From Desulfoscipio geothermicus DSM 3669 (lineage in GTDB: Bacteria > Bacillota > Desulfotomaculia > Desulfotomaculales > Desulfallaceae): DNA of 64,000 bases. The notes under the pieces are model-generated. The model saw only the letters and a list, made by a program, of their open reading frames with translations, had not been told where the DNA came from and ran no database searches. The position numbers and the translations under genes were made by a program. This document shows positions 55,980 to 64,000 of the stretch, piece after piece. Location: assembly GCF_900115975.1 (NCBI RefSeq), contig NZ_FOYM01000009.1, positions 1 to 64,000 on the forward strand, in the 5' to 3' direction. The first letter of the stretch is position 1; every line of letters begins with the position of its first letter.

Positions 55980-57104
55980 CTAAACATAATTCCTGGGGTT
56001 TACCGGCGTACCGTTTTTCCTGATTTCGAAGTGCAGGTGCGGTCCCGTGGACATGCCGGTGCTGCCCACCTTACCGATGGCCTGCCCCTTATTAACGACG
56101 GCGCCGTTTTCCACCAACTGCGCGGACATGTGCGCGTAAAGTGATTTGATTCCCCCGCCGTGATCGATAATCACCACTTTGCCGTAGCCGGTCATGTAAC
56201 TGACGTTAATTACCTGCCCGCTCTGGGTGGCCTGCACAGTGGTGCCCATGGGCGCGGGGATGTCAATGCCGGTATGCAGCCGCCGGGTTTTTAAAATGGG
56301 ATGAATACGATAGCCGAAAGGCGACGAAATGTATGTATGCCCGGGAAGCGGCCATTGATAGGCTCCCGTCGCTGCAGGCGTCTGCCCGGCGTTTTGACGG
56401 GTAATCTGCTGGATCAGGGACTCTTCTTCCCGCTCCAGCCGCTCTACCTCGGCCTGGTATCTGCTCAAATCCTTCTTGGCATCGGCCAAAAGTTCCCGCT
56501 TGGCCGCGTGCCGGGAGGCCAGGTCCAAACGCGCCGCTTGCTGCTGGCGCATCAGGGCGGCAATGCTTTCCTTCTGCTGTTCCAGCGCCTCCTTGCGTTT
56601 TTCCAGGTCCTCCTTCAAGGACTCCACTTCTTCCACAACCCTGACATCCCTGGTCACCACCCGCTTGAGCAATTCGTAGCGGTTCAAAAAATCGCCGAAA
56701 TCCCGGGAAGCCAGCAAAACTTCCAGGTAACTGACGGTTCCGTTTTCATACATACCCCGCACCCGCCGGTGCAGTTCCTCCGTACTGTCCTCCAGTTCCG
56801 CCTCGGCCTGCGCCAGTTCTTGCTTGTTTTTTTCCAGCCCGGCCAGGGCTAAATCCAGCTGCGCACTGAGATTGTTAATTTCACGGTTTTTCAATGCAAT
56901 ATCCCTGTCCAGGGCCTGAACCTCCCTGGAATAAGAACTTACTTCCTGCTTCTTTTCCCTTTCCTGCTGCTTGGTCCGGTCCAGCTTTTGCCTGGTCTGC
57001 TGCAGCAAATTCTCCAGGTCGGCCCCGTAAGCCGTACCGTAACCTGTAACCAGGGCGGCGGTCAACACGATGGCCGTTACTTTCCTCTTCCAACCAGATC
57101 GCAA
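55980..57104 (-). CDS. M23 murein hydrolase with coiled-coil (EnvC-like)
   Basis: A 374-residue secreted protein. The signal [19 protein letters not shown] is followed by a coiled coil (about 22-240, [19 protein letters not shown] onwards) and a C-terminal LytM/M23 domain with [20 protein letters not shown] (His, Asp ligands) and [12 protein letters not shown]. EnvC-type proteins are linked to FtsEX, which controls their activity; here ftsX and ftsE are directly upstream. The start is TTG 57104, 6 bases after GGAGGGG. Confidence 0.92.
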   Translation of the reverse strand: MRSGWKRKVTAIVLTAALVTGYGTAYGADLENLLQQTRQKLDRTKQQEREKKQEVSSYSREVQALDRDIALKNREINNLSAQLDLALAGLEKNKQELAQAEAELEDSTEELHRRVRGMYENGTVSYLEVLLASRDFGDFLNRYELLKRVVTRDVRVVEEVESLKEDLEKRKEALEQQKESIAALMRQQQAARLDLASRHAAKRELLADAKKDLSRYQAEVERLEREEESLIQQITRQNAGQTPAATGAYQWPLPGHTYISSPFGYRIHPILKTRRLHTGIDIPAPMGTTVQATQSGQVINVSYMTGYGKVVIIDHGGGIKSLYAHMSAQLVENGAVVNKGQAIGKVGSTGMSTGPHLHFEIRKNGTPVNPRNYV

Positions 57105-57136
57105 GACAAGCCCCTCCATATACCCGGATTTTAATA

Positions 57137-58024
57137 TTACACCCGCAAAAAACGGTGCAGCGAAATGGCGCTGCCCGCGGCACCGATGCCGAAGCCCAGC
57201 CCCAGCATGCCGCCGAGCACCCGGTAAAGCGTTACCGGATCGTCAACCAGTTGAATAAACGGCAGGGTGATTATCACCTTGTTGAGCAGTGACAGGTAGC
57301 CGAAATTGATGATCAGCACGGCCACCAGGCCGCCCACCAGTCCGATAATCATCCCCTCCAGCATAAACGGCATGCGCACGAATAAATTGGTGGCGCCCAG
57401 CATCTTCATGATGCCGATCTCCCGCCGCCGGGCAAACACCGACATGCGAATGGTGGTGGCGATGAGAAATACCGCCGCGGCCCCCAGCACCACCAGCAGC
57501 ACCGTACCCCAAATGCGCACCCAGTGGGTCAGGGCCAGCAGTTTTTCCACCACACCCTGCCCGTAGCGCACCTGTTCCACGCCATCCAGTTCAGCCAGCT
57601 GCTGCGCCGCATCCGGCACCATCCGGGCTTCCCTGGTTTTGACCCGATAGGAATTGGGCAGGGGGTTGTCCTCCTCCAGCCCGCTGAGCACGTCGGCCCT
57701 TTCCCCGAAGCTCTCCTTTAATTCTTCCAGAGCCTGTTCCTTGGTGACAAATTGCACCCGGGCCACCCCGGGCACAAATTTTATTTCCTCCTCCAACCGA
57801 TCCAGGTGCTCCTGCTCCAAACCGTCCGCCAGAAATACGGTGATCTCCAGGCTGGATTCCACCGTGGAGGTAATGTGGCGCACGTTCAGCACCAGCAGCA
57901 GCGACCCGCCCAGGATGAGCAGGGATATGATAATGGTGCCCACCGAGGCGATAGACAGCCAGCTGTTGCGCACAATGGATGTGGCGGCTTCGCGGAAGTA
58001 ATACCTGAGCGTGTTAAGACTCAT
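57137..58024 (-). CDS. ftsX: Cell-division ABC transporter permease FtsX
   Basis: A 295-residue FtsX with four membrane helices. [31 protein letters not shown] is the N-terminal segment, then the extracellular loop, and the last helices ([59 protein letters not shown]). It pairs with FtsE to transmit ATP hydrolysis to a murein hydrolase. It overlaps the ftsE end by 11 bases. Confidence 0.95.
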   Translation of the reverse strand: MSLNTLRYYFREAATSIVRNSWLSIASVGTIIISLLILGGSLLLVLNVRHITSTVESSLEITVFLADGLEQEHLDRLEEEIKFVPGVARVQFVTKEQALEELKESFGERADVLSGLEEDNPLPNSYRVKTREARMVPDAAQQLAELDGVEQVRYGQGVVEKLLALTHWVRIWGTVLLVVLGAAAVFLIATTIRMSVFARRREIGIMKMLGATNLFVRMPFMLEGMIIGLVGGLVAVLIINFGYLSLLNKVIITLPFIQLVDDPVTLYRVLGGMLGLGFGIGAAGSAISLHRFLRV

Positions 58025-58700
58025 AGCCGTATCCCCCGCTTTCCTCGTCCCGGACGATTAAGCCGTGACTCATCGCCACCACCCTTTTTTTCATGGCATC
58101 CACGATGTCCCAGGCGTGGGTGGCCATTAAAATGGTGGTCCCCCGGCGATTGATATCCAGGAATAGTTTCATCAGTTCCCAGGAAGTTTCCGGGTCCAGG
58201 TTGCCCGTTGGTTCGTCCGCCAGGATGAGCACCGGGTTGTTGACAATGGCCCGGGCCACGGCAGTGCGCTGCTGCTCGCCGCCCGACAGGTGGGCGGGCA
58301 GCATGTCGGCCTTTTTTTCCAGCCCCACCATGCGCAGCACCGTTGGTACCACCCGCTTGATCTCTTTGGTGGACGCACCGGTTATTTCCAGGGCAAAGGC
58401 CACGTTTTCAAAAACGGTTTTGCCGGGTATAAGGCGGAAGTCCTGGAAAACCATGCCGATCTTGCGCCTCAGGTAGGGGACTTCCCGGTTTTTCATGCGC
58501 ACCACGTTGCGCCCGTTGATCATCACCTGGCCCCGGCTGGGCAGTTCCTCCCGGCAAATCAGCTTGGTCAGGGTGGACTTGCCCGCCCCGCTGGGGCCCA
58601 CCAGAAATACAAACTCTCCTTTGCGAATATGCAGGTTTATGTCGTTGAGGGCCTTAACTCCGTTCGCGTAGATTTTGGAAACATTGTAAAGTTGGATCAT
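58014..58700 (-). CDS. ftsE: Cell-division ATP-binding protein FtsE
   Basis: A 228-residue ABC ATPase. Walker A is LVGPSGAGKSTL, the signature HLSGGEQQRTAVARA, and Walker B with LILADEPTGNLD, then the H-loop MATHAWDIVD. It is the FtsX partner. The ATG start is preceded by GAGGTG. Together with ftsX it forms a typical two-gene unit. Confidence 0.96.
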   Translation of the reverse strand: MIQLYNVSKIYANGVKALNDINLHIRKGEFVFLVGPSGAGKSTLTKLICREELPSRGQVMINGRNVVRMKNREVPYLRRKIGMVFQDFRLIPGKTVFENVAFALEITGASTKEIKRVVPTVLRMVGLEKKADMLPAHLSGGEQQRTAVARAIVNNPVLILADEPTGNLDPETSWELMKLFLDINRRGTTILMATHAWDIVDAMKKRVVAMSHGLIVRDEESGGYGYES

Positions 58701-58852
58701 CCCAGCACCTCAGATGTATGATTTGATCGATAATTGCTGGTCCTTTTATTCGACAGCACCGGCGGCAATTCCTTTTCCATTAAAGACTTTTCGACAGCAA
58801 AAAAAGGAAGTCCTTTCAAGAAAAAGAAAAAAGGCCGAGCTTTATACTCGAC

Positions 58853-58907
58853 AAAAAGGGGACTGGCTCTTTTTTCGCTTCTTGAAAAAAGTGCCTGTCC
58901 CCTTTTT
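58853..58907. repeat. REP1 palindrome
   Basis: AAAAAGGGGACTGGCTC pairs with AGTGCCTGTCCCCTTTTT around TTCGCTTCTTG, between tkt and ftsE. Confidence 0.75.
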
Positions 58908-58965
58908 GCCGGCAACCCTTCACCCGGGCTGTTCCACCGCTGGCCGCCGCAAATCCGTTATTATT

Positions 58966-59913
58966 TTACCGCTGCTTGCGCTGCAGCACCTCCCTCACCG
59001 CCTGCGCCAGGGCGGCGGGGGTGAGACCGTATTTCTCCAGCAGTTCTCCTGGCTTGCCTGATTCGCCGAAGGTGTCGCGCACGCCCACCCGGCGCAGGGG
59101 AACGGGACAGTTTTCACCCAGCGCCTCGGCCACGGCACCCCCCAGGCCGCCCAGAATGCTGTGTTCTTCGGCGGTAACCACCGCCCCCGTGGCCCGGGCC
59201 GCTTCCACCACGGCATCTACGTCCAGGGGTTTGATGGTATGCATATCCAGCACCCGCACGGCAAGGCCTTCACCGGCCAGCAGCTCCGCCGCTTCCAGGG
59301 CCGCGCTGACCATGATGCCGCAGGCGATGATGGCGGCGTCGCTGCCGTCCCGCAGCGTGATCGCCCTACCGGGCACGAAATTGAAATTGTCTTTGTCATG
59401 CAGTACGGGCACCCCGGAGCGCCCCAGTCTTATGTAAACCGGCCCGTCGATTTCTGCCGCCGCCAGCACCGCCGCCCTGGTTTCCACAGCGTCGGCGGGC
59501 ACAAAAACAGTCATGTTGGGCAAACAGCGCATCAGGGCGATGTCCTCCACCGCCTGGTGGGAAGCGCCGTCCTCACCCACCGTGATCCCCGCGTGGCTGG
59601 CGCCGATTTTAACATTCAATCGCGGGTAGGCAATACTGTTCCTGATCTGGTCGTAAACCCGGCCGGTGGCGAACACCGCAAATGAACTGGCAAAGGGAAT
59701 TTTGCCCGCCGCGGCGAGGCCCGCCGCCGTACCCATCATATTTTGCTCGGCAATGCCGATATTGAAAAAACGCTCCGGGTAATTCTTGCCGAAATCGTAA
59801 GTTTTGGTGGACTTGGACAGGTCTGCGTCCAGCACCACCACATCCGGGTTCTGCCGCCCCAGTTCCACCAGCGCCTTCCCGTACGCCTCCCGGGTGGCTA
59901 TCTTTTCACTCAT
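58966..59913 (-). CDS. Transketolase, C-terminal half
   Basis: A 315-residue transketolase C-terminal section: pyrimidine-binding domain (VVVLDADLSKSTKTYDFGKNYPERFFNIGIAEQNMMGTAAGLA with the catalytic Glu) and the C-terminal domain. With the N-terminal half encoded upstream it makes the two-subunit type common in Clostridia. The start is ATG 59913, 8 bases after AGGAGG. About 260 bases with a REP2 copy separate the two halves. Confidence 0.93.
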   Translation of the reverse strand: MSEKIATREAYGKALVELGRQNPDVVVLDADLSKSTKTYDFGKNYPERFFNIGIAEQNMMGTAAGLAAAGKIPFASSFAVFATGRVYDQIRNSIAYPRLNVKIGASHAGITVGEDGASHQAVEDIALMRCLPNMTVFVPADAVETRAAVLAAAEIDGPVYIRLGRSGVPVLHDKDNFNFVPGRAITLRDGSDAAIIACGIMVSAALEAAELLAGEGLAVRVLDMHTIKPLDVDAVVEAARATGAVVTAEEHSILGGLGGAVAEALGENCPVPLRRVGVRDTFGESGKPGELLEKYGLTPAALAQAVREVLQRKQR

Positions 59914-59928
59914 CACCAAAACCTCCTA

Positions 59929-59962
59929 TGGGGTCAGACTTAAACTTAATTAAACTAACTGC
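59929..59962 (-). repeat. REP2 copy between the transketolase halves
   Basis: GGGGTCAGACTTAAAC with TTAATTAAACTAACTGC, inverted relative to the copy at 40945. It may affect coupling between the two genes. Confidence 0.75.
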
Positions 59963-60145
59963 GATATTAGTATATTATAATACCTCGATGTTACTCATTA
60001 CCGCAACTTTATACCATAAGCAACGATTTTCCAAACTCACCTTTGCAGAATCATTCAACAAACTCCCCAACCCGGAAACGCCGCTGCCCGCAATTTCAGC
60101 ACCGGTTTCGCTGCTCCGGTCCCGCCAATACCTGCTCCACCCGGG

Positions 60146-60176
60146 TAGTTAGGAAGGGTCTGACCCTCCCTGACTA
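60146..60176. repeat. Hairpin after the transketolase N-half
   Basis: TAGTTAGGAAGGGTC pairs with GACCCTCCCTGACTA (two mismatches, 1-base loop) and includes the tkt stop codon. A weak copy of the tkt 3' end (CCGCCAATACCTGCTCCACC) lies next to it. Confidence 0.45.
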
Positions 60177-60995
60177 CAGTTCCGCCAGTGCCTGCTCCAC
60201 CTGTTCGGGCTTGGGCGCCGAACCGTGCCAGCCCACCTCATTTTCCATGAAAGAAACGCCCTTGCCCTTCACGGTATTGGCGATAACAATCGAAGGCTTG
60301 CCCCGAACCTCCCCCGCCCGGGTAACAGCGCCCAAAACCTGCTCCATATCATGCCCGTCGATTTCCTGCACATCCCAGCCAAAGGCCCGCCACTTTTCAG
60401 CCACGGGCTCGGGCGACATGACCTCGCCGACGGGGCCGTCGATCTGCAGCCCGTTATGGTCCAGGATGGCGGTCAGATTATCCAGCTTGTAATGGGCTGC
60501 GGCCATAGCGGCCTCCCAAATTTGCCCCTCCTGGATTTCCCCGTCGCCCAGCAGCGCAAACACCCGGTAGTCCCGCCCGTCCAGCTTGCCGGCCAGGGCC
60601 ATGCCGCCGGCCGCCGAAAGCCCCTGCCCCAGCGACCCGGTGGACATCTCCACCCCGGGCACCTTGCGCATGTCCGGATGCCCCTGGAGCGGGCTGCCCA
60701 GCTTGCGCAGCGTCTGCAGTTGTTCCACCGGGAAGTAGCCCCGCTCGGCCAGGGCGGCGTACAGCACCGGCGCGGCGTGCCCCTTGGAAAGCACAAAGCG
60801 GTCCCGCTCCGGCCAGTCCGGCCTTTGCGGGTCGATACGCATTACGTCAAAATACAGGGCCGTCACGATATCCGCCGCCGACAACGACCCGCCCGGATGC
60901 CCGGAACCGGCCGCTCCCACCATGGAAACAATATGCCGCCTGATCTGTCGAGCCTTGTCTTGCAGGCTTTTTATTTTTTCGGCTGTTCCAGTCAT
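60174..60995 (-). CDS. Transketolase, N-terminal half
   Basis: A 273-residue TPP-binding part with [22 protein letters not shown] at the start, [20 protein letters not shown], and the TPP/Mg motif [33 protein letters not shown]. It forms the active enzyme together with the next gene. The transketolase activity moves two-carbon units in the pentose phosphate pathway. Confidence 0.94.
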   Translation of the reverse strand: MTGTAEKIKSLQDKARQIRRHIVSMVGAAGSGHPGGSLSAADIVTALYFDVMRIDPQRPDWPERDRFVLSKGHAAPVLYAALAERGYFPVEQLQTLRKLGSPLQGHPDMRKVPGVEMSTGSLGQGLSAAGGMALAGKLDGRDYRVFALLGDGEIQEGQIWEAAMAAAHYKLDNLTAILDHNGLQIDGPVGEVMSPEPVAEKWRAFGWDVQEIDGHDMEQVLGAVTRAGEVRGKPSIVIANTVKGKGVSFMENEVGWHGSAPKPEQVEQALAEL

Positions 60996-61170
60996 TTCGC
61001 AAAACCTCCTGTAAAATTCTTCATCGGCCTGTTCTCACTGTAAAATCTTTTTTTACACTTTCATAACCATAACGCTGCACCGGAACTGCATAAAAAAACA
61101 AAGCACGACCTCCGTTCTTGACAGTGCCTTGCCGGGGCGGCACGGTACCGCCGGGCACAGTTCTCGGAGA

Positions 61171-61211
61171 ACGCCAACTTTCAACACCATATCTTTCAAC
61201 ACCCGGCACCG
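61171..61211. repeat. GGTGCCGGGTGTTGAAA repeat copy (inverted)
   Basis: CAACTTTCAACACC and TTTCAACACCCGGCACC adjacent to one another, downstream of the YitT gene. Confidence 0.55.
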
Positions 61212-61214
61212 TTA

Positions 61215-62072
61215 TCAGATGCCCTTGCCCTTGCCGTATTCCTTGAACCCCTCCCCGAGTACCTCCCGCACATCGGCCAGGACAATAAATGCCCGGGGGT
61301 CTATGTCATACACCATCTCCTTGAGCCGGCTTACTTCCGAACGGTTCACCACGGTCAAAATCACTTCCCGGTCGGCGCCGGTATACAAACCCCTTCCTTT
61401 AAGCGCGGTGGCACCCCGGCCAAGTTCTTTGAGCACCTTCTCGGCGATGGCCTCGGTACGGTTGGAAATAATAAAAAAGGCCTTGGCGTAACTGATACCT
61501 TCCTGTACCATATCAATCACCCAGGCAGTGACGAATATGGTGATCAAAGCGTACAGGGCCAGTTCCCAGGACTGGAAAACAAATCCCGCCGCCAGCACCA
61601 CCGAAGCGTCCACCAGGAACAGCAACTGGCCGATATTCACGCCCGTGTAGGTACGCAAAACGGCCGCGGCCAGGTCGGTCCCCCCGGTGGTGCCGCGAAA
61701 GCGGAAAACCAGCCCCAACCCCAGCCCCACCAGCACGCCCCCGAACAGGCTGGCCAGCAGCGGGTCGCCGGTAGGCACCGGCACAAAAGGTTCGAAAAAA
61801 TCCACTGCCGCGGAAAGGCTGATGGTGCCGTAAAGGGAGCGAAACCCGAAGGTCAGCCCCAGCCGGTAAATGCCCATGGCAAACAGCGGCACATTCAGCA
61901 CCAGCATGGTCAGGCCCACCGGAGACCCGATCACGTAATGCAATATGGTGGCGATACCGCTGACGCCCCCGGCGGCTATCTTGTTGGGAATAAGAAACAG
62001 GTCCAGGCCCAGGGCGGTAAGCACCACTCCGGCGGTCACCCAGAAAAATTCCGTCAGTTGCTTCCAGGACAT
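61215..62072 (-). CDS. YitT family membrane protein (DUF161/DUF2179)
   Basis: A 285-residue protein with about five membrane helices. FFWVTAGVVLTALGLDLFLIPNKIAAGGVSGIATIL is the first DUF161 repeat; FRGTTGGTDLAAAVLRTYTG marks the second. A soluble C-terminal DUF2179 domain follows (VLKELGRGATALKGRGLYTGADREVILTVV). The substrate or role is unknown. The start is ATG 62072, 5 bases after GGGGAG. Confidence 0.9.
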   Translation of the reverse strand: MSWKQLTEFFWVTAGVVLTALGLDLFLIPNKIAAGGVSGIATILHYVIGSPVGLTMLVLNVPLFAMGIYRLGLTFGFRSLYGTISLSAAVDFFEPFVPVPTGDPLLASLFGGVLVGLGLGLVFRFRGTTGGTDLAAAVLRTYTGVNIGQLLFLVDASVVLAAGFVFQSWELALYALITIFVTAWVIDMVQEGISYAKAFFIISNRTEAIAEKVLKELGRGATALKGRGLYTGADREVILTVVNRSEVSRLKEMVYDIDPRAFIVLADVREVLGEGFKEYGKGKGI

Positions 62073-62334
62073 CATATCTCCCCGCAGTCGCCGCAATATT
62101 GCTAATAGCTTTTCCAGGCTTTTATATCATATTCCGATCGGTGCGGTTTCGCCTTCAAGCTGATATGTTTTACTGTTTTTATCGGCTTGACAAACCCTTA
62201 TATTCTTGCTTGTATTGGCAATTCCTTCTTATTTGTCGAAAAAAGTGTCCTTGGTTTGTCACCGGGATAAAACGTTAAAAACCGCGCTGACCGGCAACGG
62301 CACGCGGTTTTTTTTATTCCTGAATTTTAGAGAT

Positions 62335-63442
62335 CTACATACCCCTCCTGGCCTGCTCCTGCAGGTAGGCCGTGATGAATTCGTCAATATCACCGTCCAT
62401 CACGGCGTCAACGTTGCCCACCTCCACTCCGGTGCGATGGTCTTTCACCAGCGAGTAAGGGTGGAACACGTAAGAACGAATCTGGCTCCCCCAGGCGATT
62501 TCCTTGTTTTCCCCCCGCATTTCCGCCATTTCGGCCTCTTTTTTCTGCATTTCCAGGTCAATCAACTTGGCTTTGAGCAGTTTCATGGCAGTGTTGCGGT
62601 TGGAAAGCTGGGACCGCTCGTTCTGGCACTGCACCACGATGCCGGTGGGCAGGTGGGTGATGCGCACCGCCGAGTCCGTCTTGTTAACGTGTTGTCCCCC
62701 GGCGCCCCCGGAGCGATAGGTATCTATTTTAAGGTCCTCGGGGTTGATTTGCACCTCGATGTCGTCCTGCACCTCGGGCAGCACGTCCACCGAAGCAAAG
62801 GAAGTATGGCGGCGCCCTGCAGCGTCGAAGGGGGAGATGCGCACCAGGCGGTGTACCCCTTTCTCGGATTTAAGATAACCATAGGCGTTTCGGCCCGCCA
62901 CCGAAAAAGTAACGCTTTTCACGCCGGCCTCATCACCTGGCAGCATATCCAGGATATTTACCTTGAAACGACGGTCTTCCGCCCAACGGGTGTACATGCG
63001 CAGCAGCATTTCCACCCAGTCCTGGGCCTCGGTGCCTCCCGCGCCGGCGTGCATGGAAACTATGGCGTTGCTGCCGTCATACGGCCCGCCGAGCATGACC
63101 TGCAGTTCCATGTCGGCCACCCGCCTGCGCAGGTCGGCCAGGGCGTCCCGGGCTTCTTGCGCCAGCGCGTCGTCCGCTTCCTCTTCACCCAGGTCAATGA
63201 GTACTTCCAGGTCCTCCAAAGCCCCGTTGAGGTCGCCGAAGGCCCCGATGCGTTCTTTCAAATTGGTAAGGGTTTGCGTCACTTCCTGGGCGCGGGACTG
63301 GTCGTTCCAAAATCCCTCCCGGGTCATTTCCTGTTCCAGTTCGGCTATTTTCTGCTCTTTGCCGGCGATGTCAAAGAGAAACCCTCAAATCCGCAATTTT
63401 TTTCTGCAGAGGCTCCAACTCCCTGCGCAATTCGCTGAACAA
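62335..63442 (-). CDS. prfB: Peptide chain release factor 2, with programmed +1 frameshift
   Basis: RF2 of 368 residues when read across a frameshift. The 23-codon zero frame starts at TTG 63442 behind AGGAGG and ends in CTT TGA C (TGA at 63371-63373). Skipping the T at 63373 continues as [21 protein letters not shown]. The internal GAGGG upstream stimulates shifting. The GGQ motif is in [13 protein letters not shown], and the SPF tripeptide in [17 protein letters not shown]2 reads UGA and UAA, so low RF2 raises its own synthesis. The gene lies next to secA as in most Firmicutes. Confidence 0.96.
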
Positions 63443-63509
63443 AAAAACTCCTCCTTTAATCTTGCCGCCCACCTTTGGTACCGGGGCTACCAGGGCCAAG
63501 CCTTTAAGC

Positions 63510-64000
<491 letters not shown>

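Overview
The window looks like the chromosome of a spore-former-related anaerobic Firmicute of the Desulfotomaculum/Pelotomaculum type (Peptococcales, Clostridia). The evidence is a whiA/rapZ/yvcK set, a membrane pyrophosphatase beside a gap-pgk-tpiA-gpmI-eno-secG glycolytic operon, a secA-prfB-ftsEX-ctp-uvrBA order like that of Bacillus and Clostridia, a Ni-CO dehydrogenase operon, many TTG/GTG starts behind strong GGAGG sites, and GC-rich core genes. The genus is inferred, not proven. Nearly all genes lie on the minus strand.

Layout. 1-5286: AT-richer end of an integrative element. It holds a weak ORF, small proteins, two divergent XRE repressors with a multi-operator control region, a zinc-ribbon protein, an ImmA/IrrE-type protease and a large serine recombinase whose reading frame ends inside the 3' end of ssrA (tmRNA, 5265-5623, minus). 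5.6-8 kb: smpB, an HD hydrolase, a thioesterase and small proteins. 8-18.5 kb: hppA, secG, lower glycolysis and rpoN. 18.5-23.5 kb: DUF1405 protein, acyltransferase, whiA, thiI, cysteine desulfurase. 24.5-28.3 kb: cooS-cooF-FAD/NAD oxidoreductase operon. 29-35.7 kb: yvcK, rapZ, PHP hydrolase, pgi, ROK kinase, HAD phosphatase. 35.8-37.4 kb: MFS exporter with a PadR regulator. 38-47.9 kb: uvrC, a REP-associated tyrosine transposase (RAYT), uvrA, psd-pssA, a VapBC-like pair, uvrB. 48-52.5 kb: Gln/Gly-rich lipoprotein, YaaL-like protein, a HAM1-like/SIR2-like/family-4 uracil-DNA glycosylase operon, and a CooT-like nickel-binding protein. 52.6-64 kb: MinJ-like PDZ protein, ctp protease, M23 hydrolase, ftsX, ftsE, split transketolase, YitT protein, prfB with a programmed frameshift, and the secA 3' end.

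Two things stand out. First, 50122-52078 reads as a compact operon: a HAM1/ITPase-like protein with a substituted catalytic Asp, overlapping a SIR2-like NADase, followed 11 bp later by a family-4 uracil-DNA glycosylase. It resembles the HAM1+SIR2 core of the Kongming anti-phage system but lacks the adenosine deaminase. Second, the intergenic spaces carry a dense set of palindromic repeats: a REP1 family (GGGGACAGGCACC...), a REP2 family (TTTAAGTCTGACCCC) that flanks and encodes the C-terminus of the RAYT, and several 260-300 bp long-inverted-repeat elements, two of them packaged between REP1 copies. Some of these repeats supply the C-terminal codons or stop codons of adjacent genes.

No tRNA, rRNA or CRISPR array was seen. 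All family calls are from reading the translated sequence; no database search was run.
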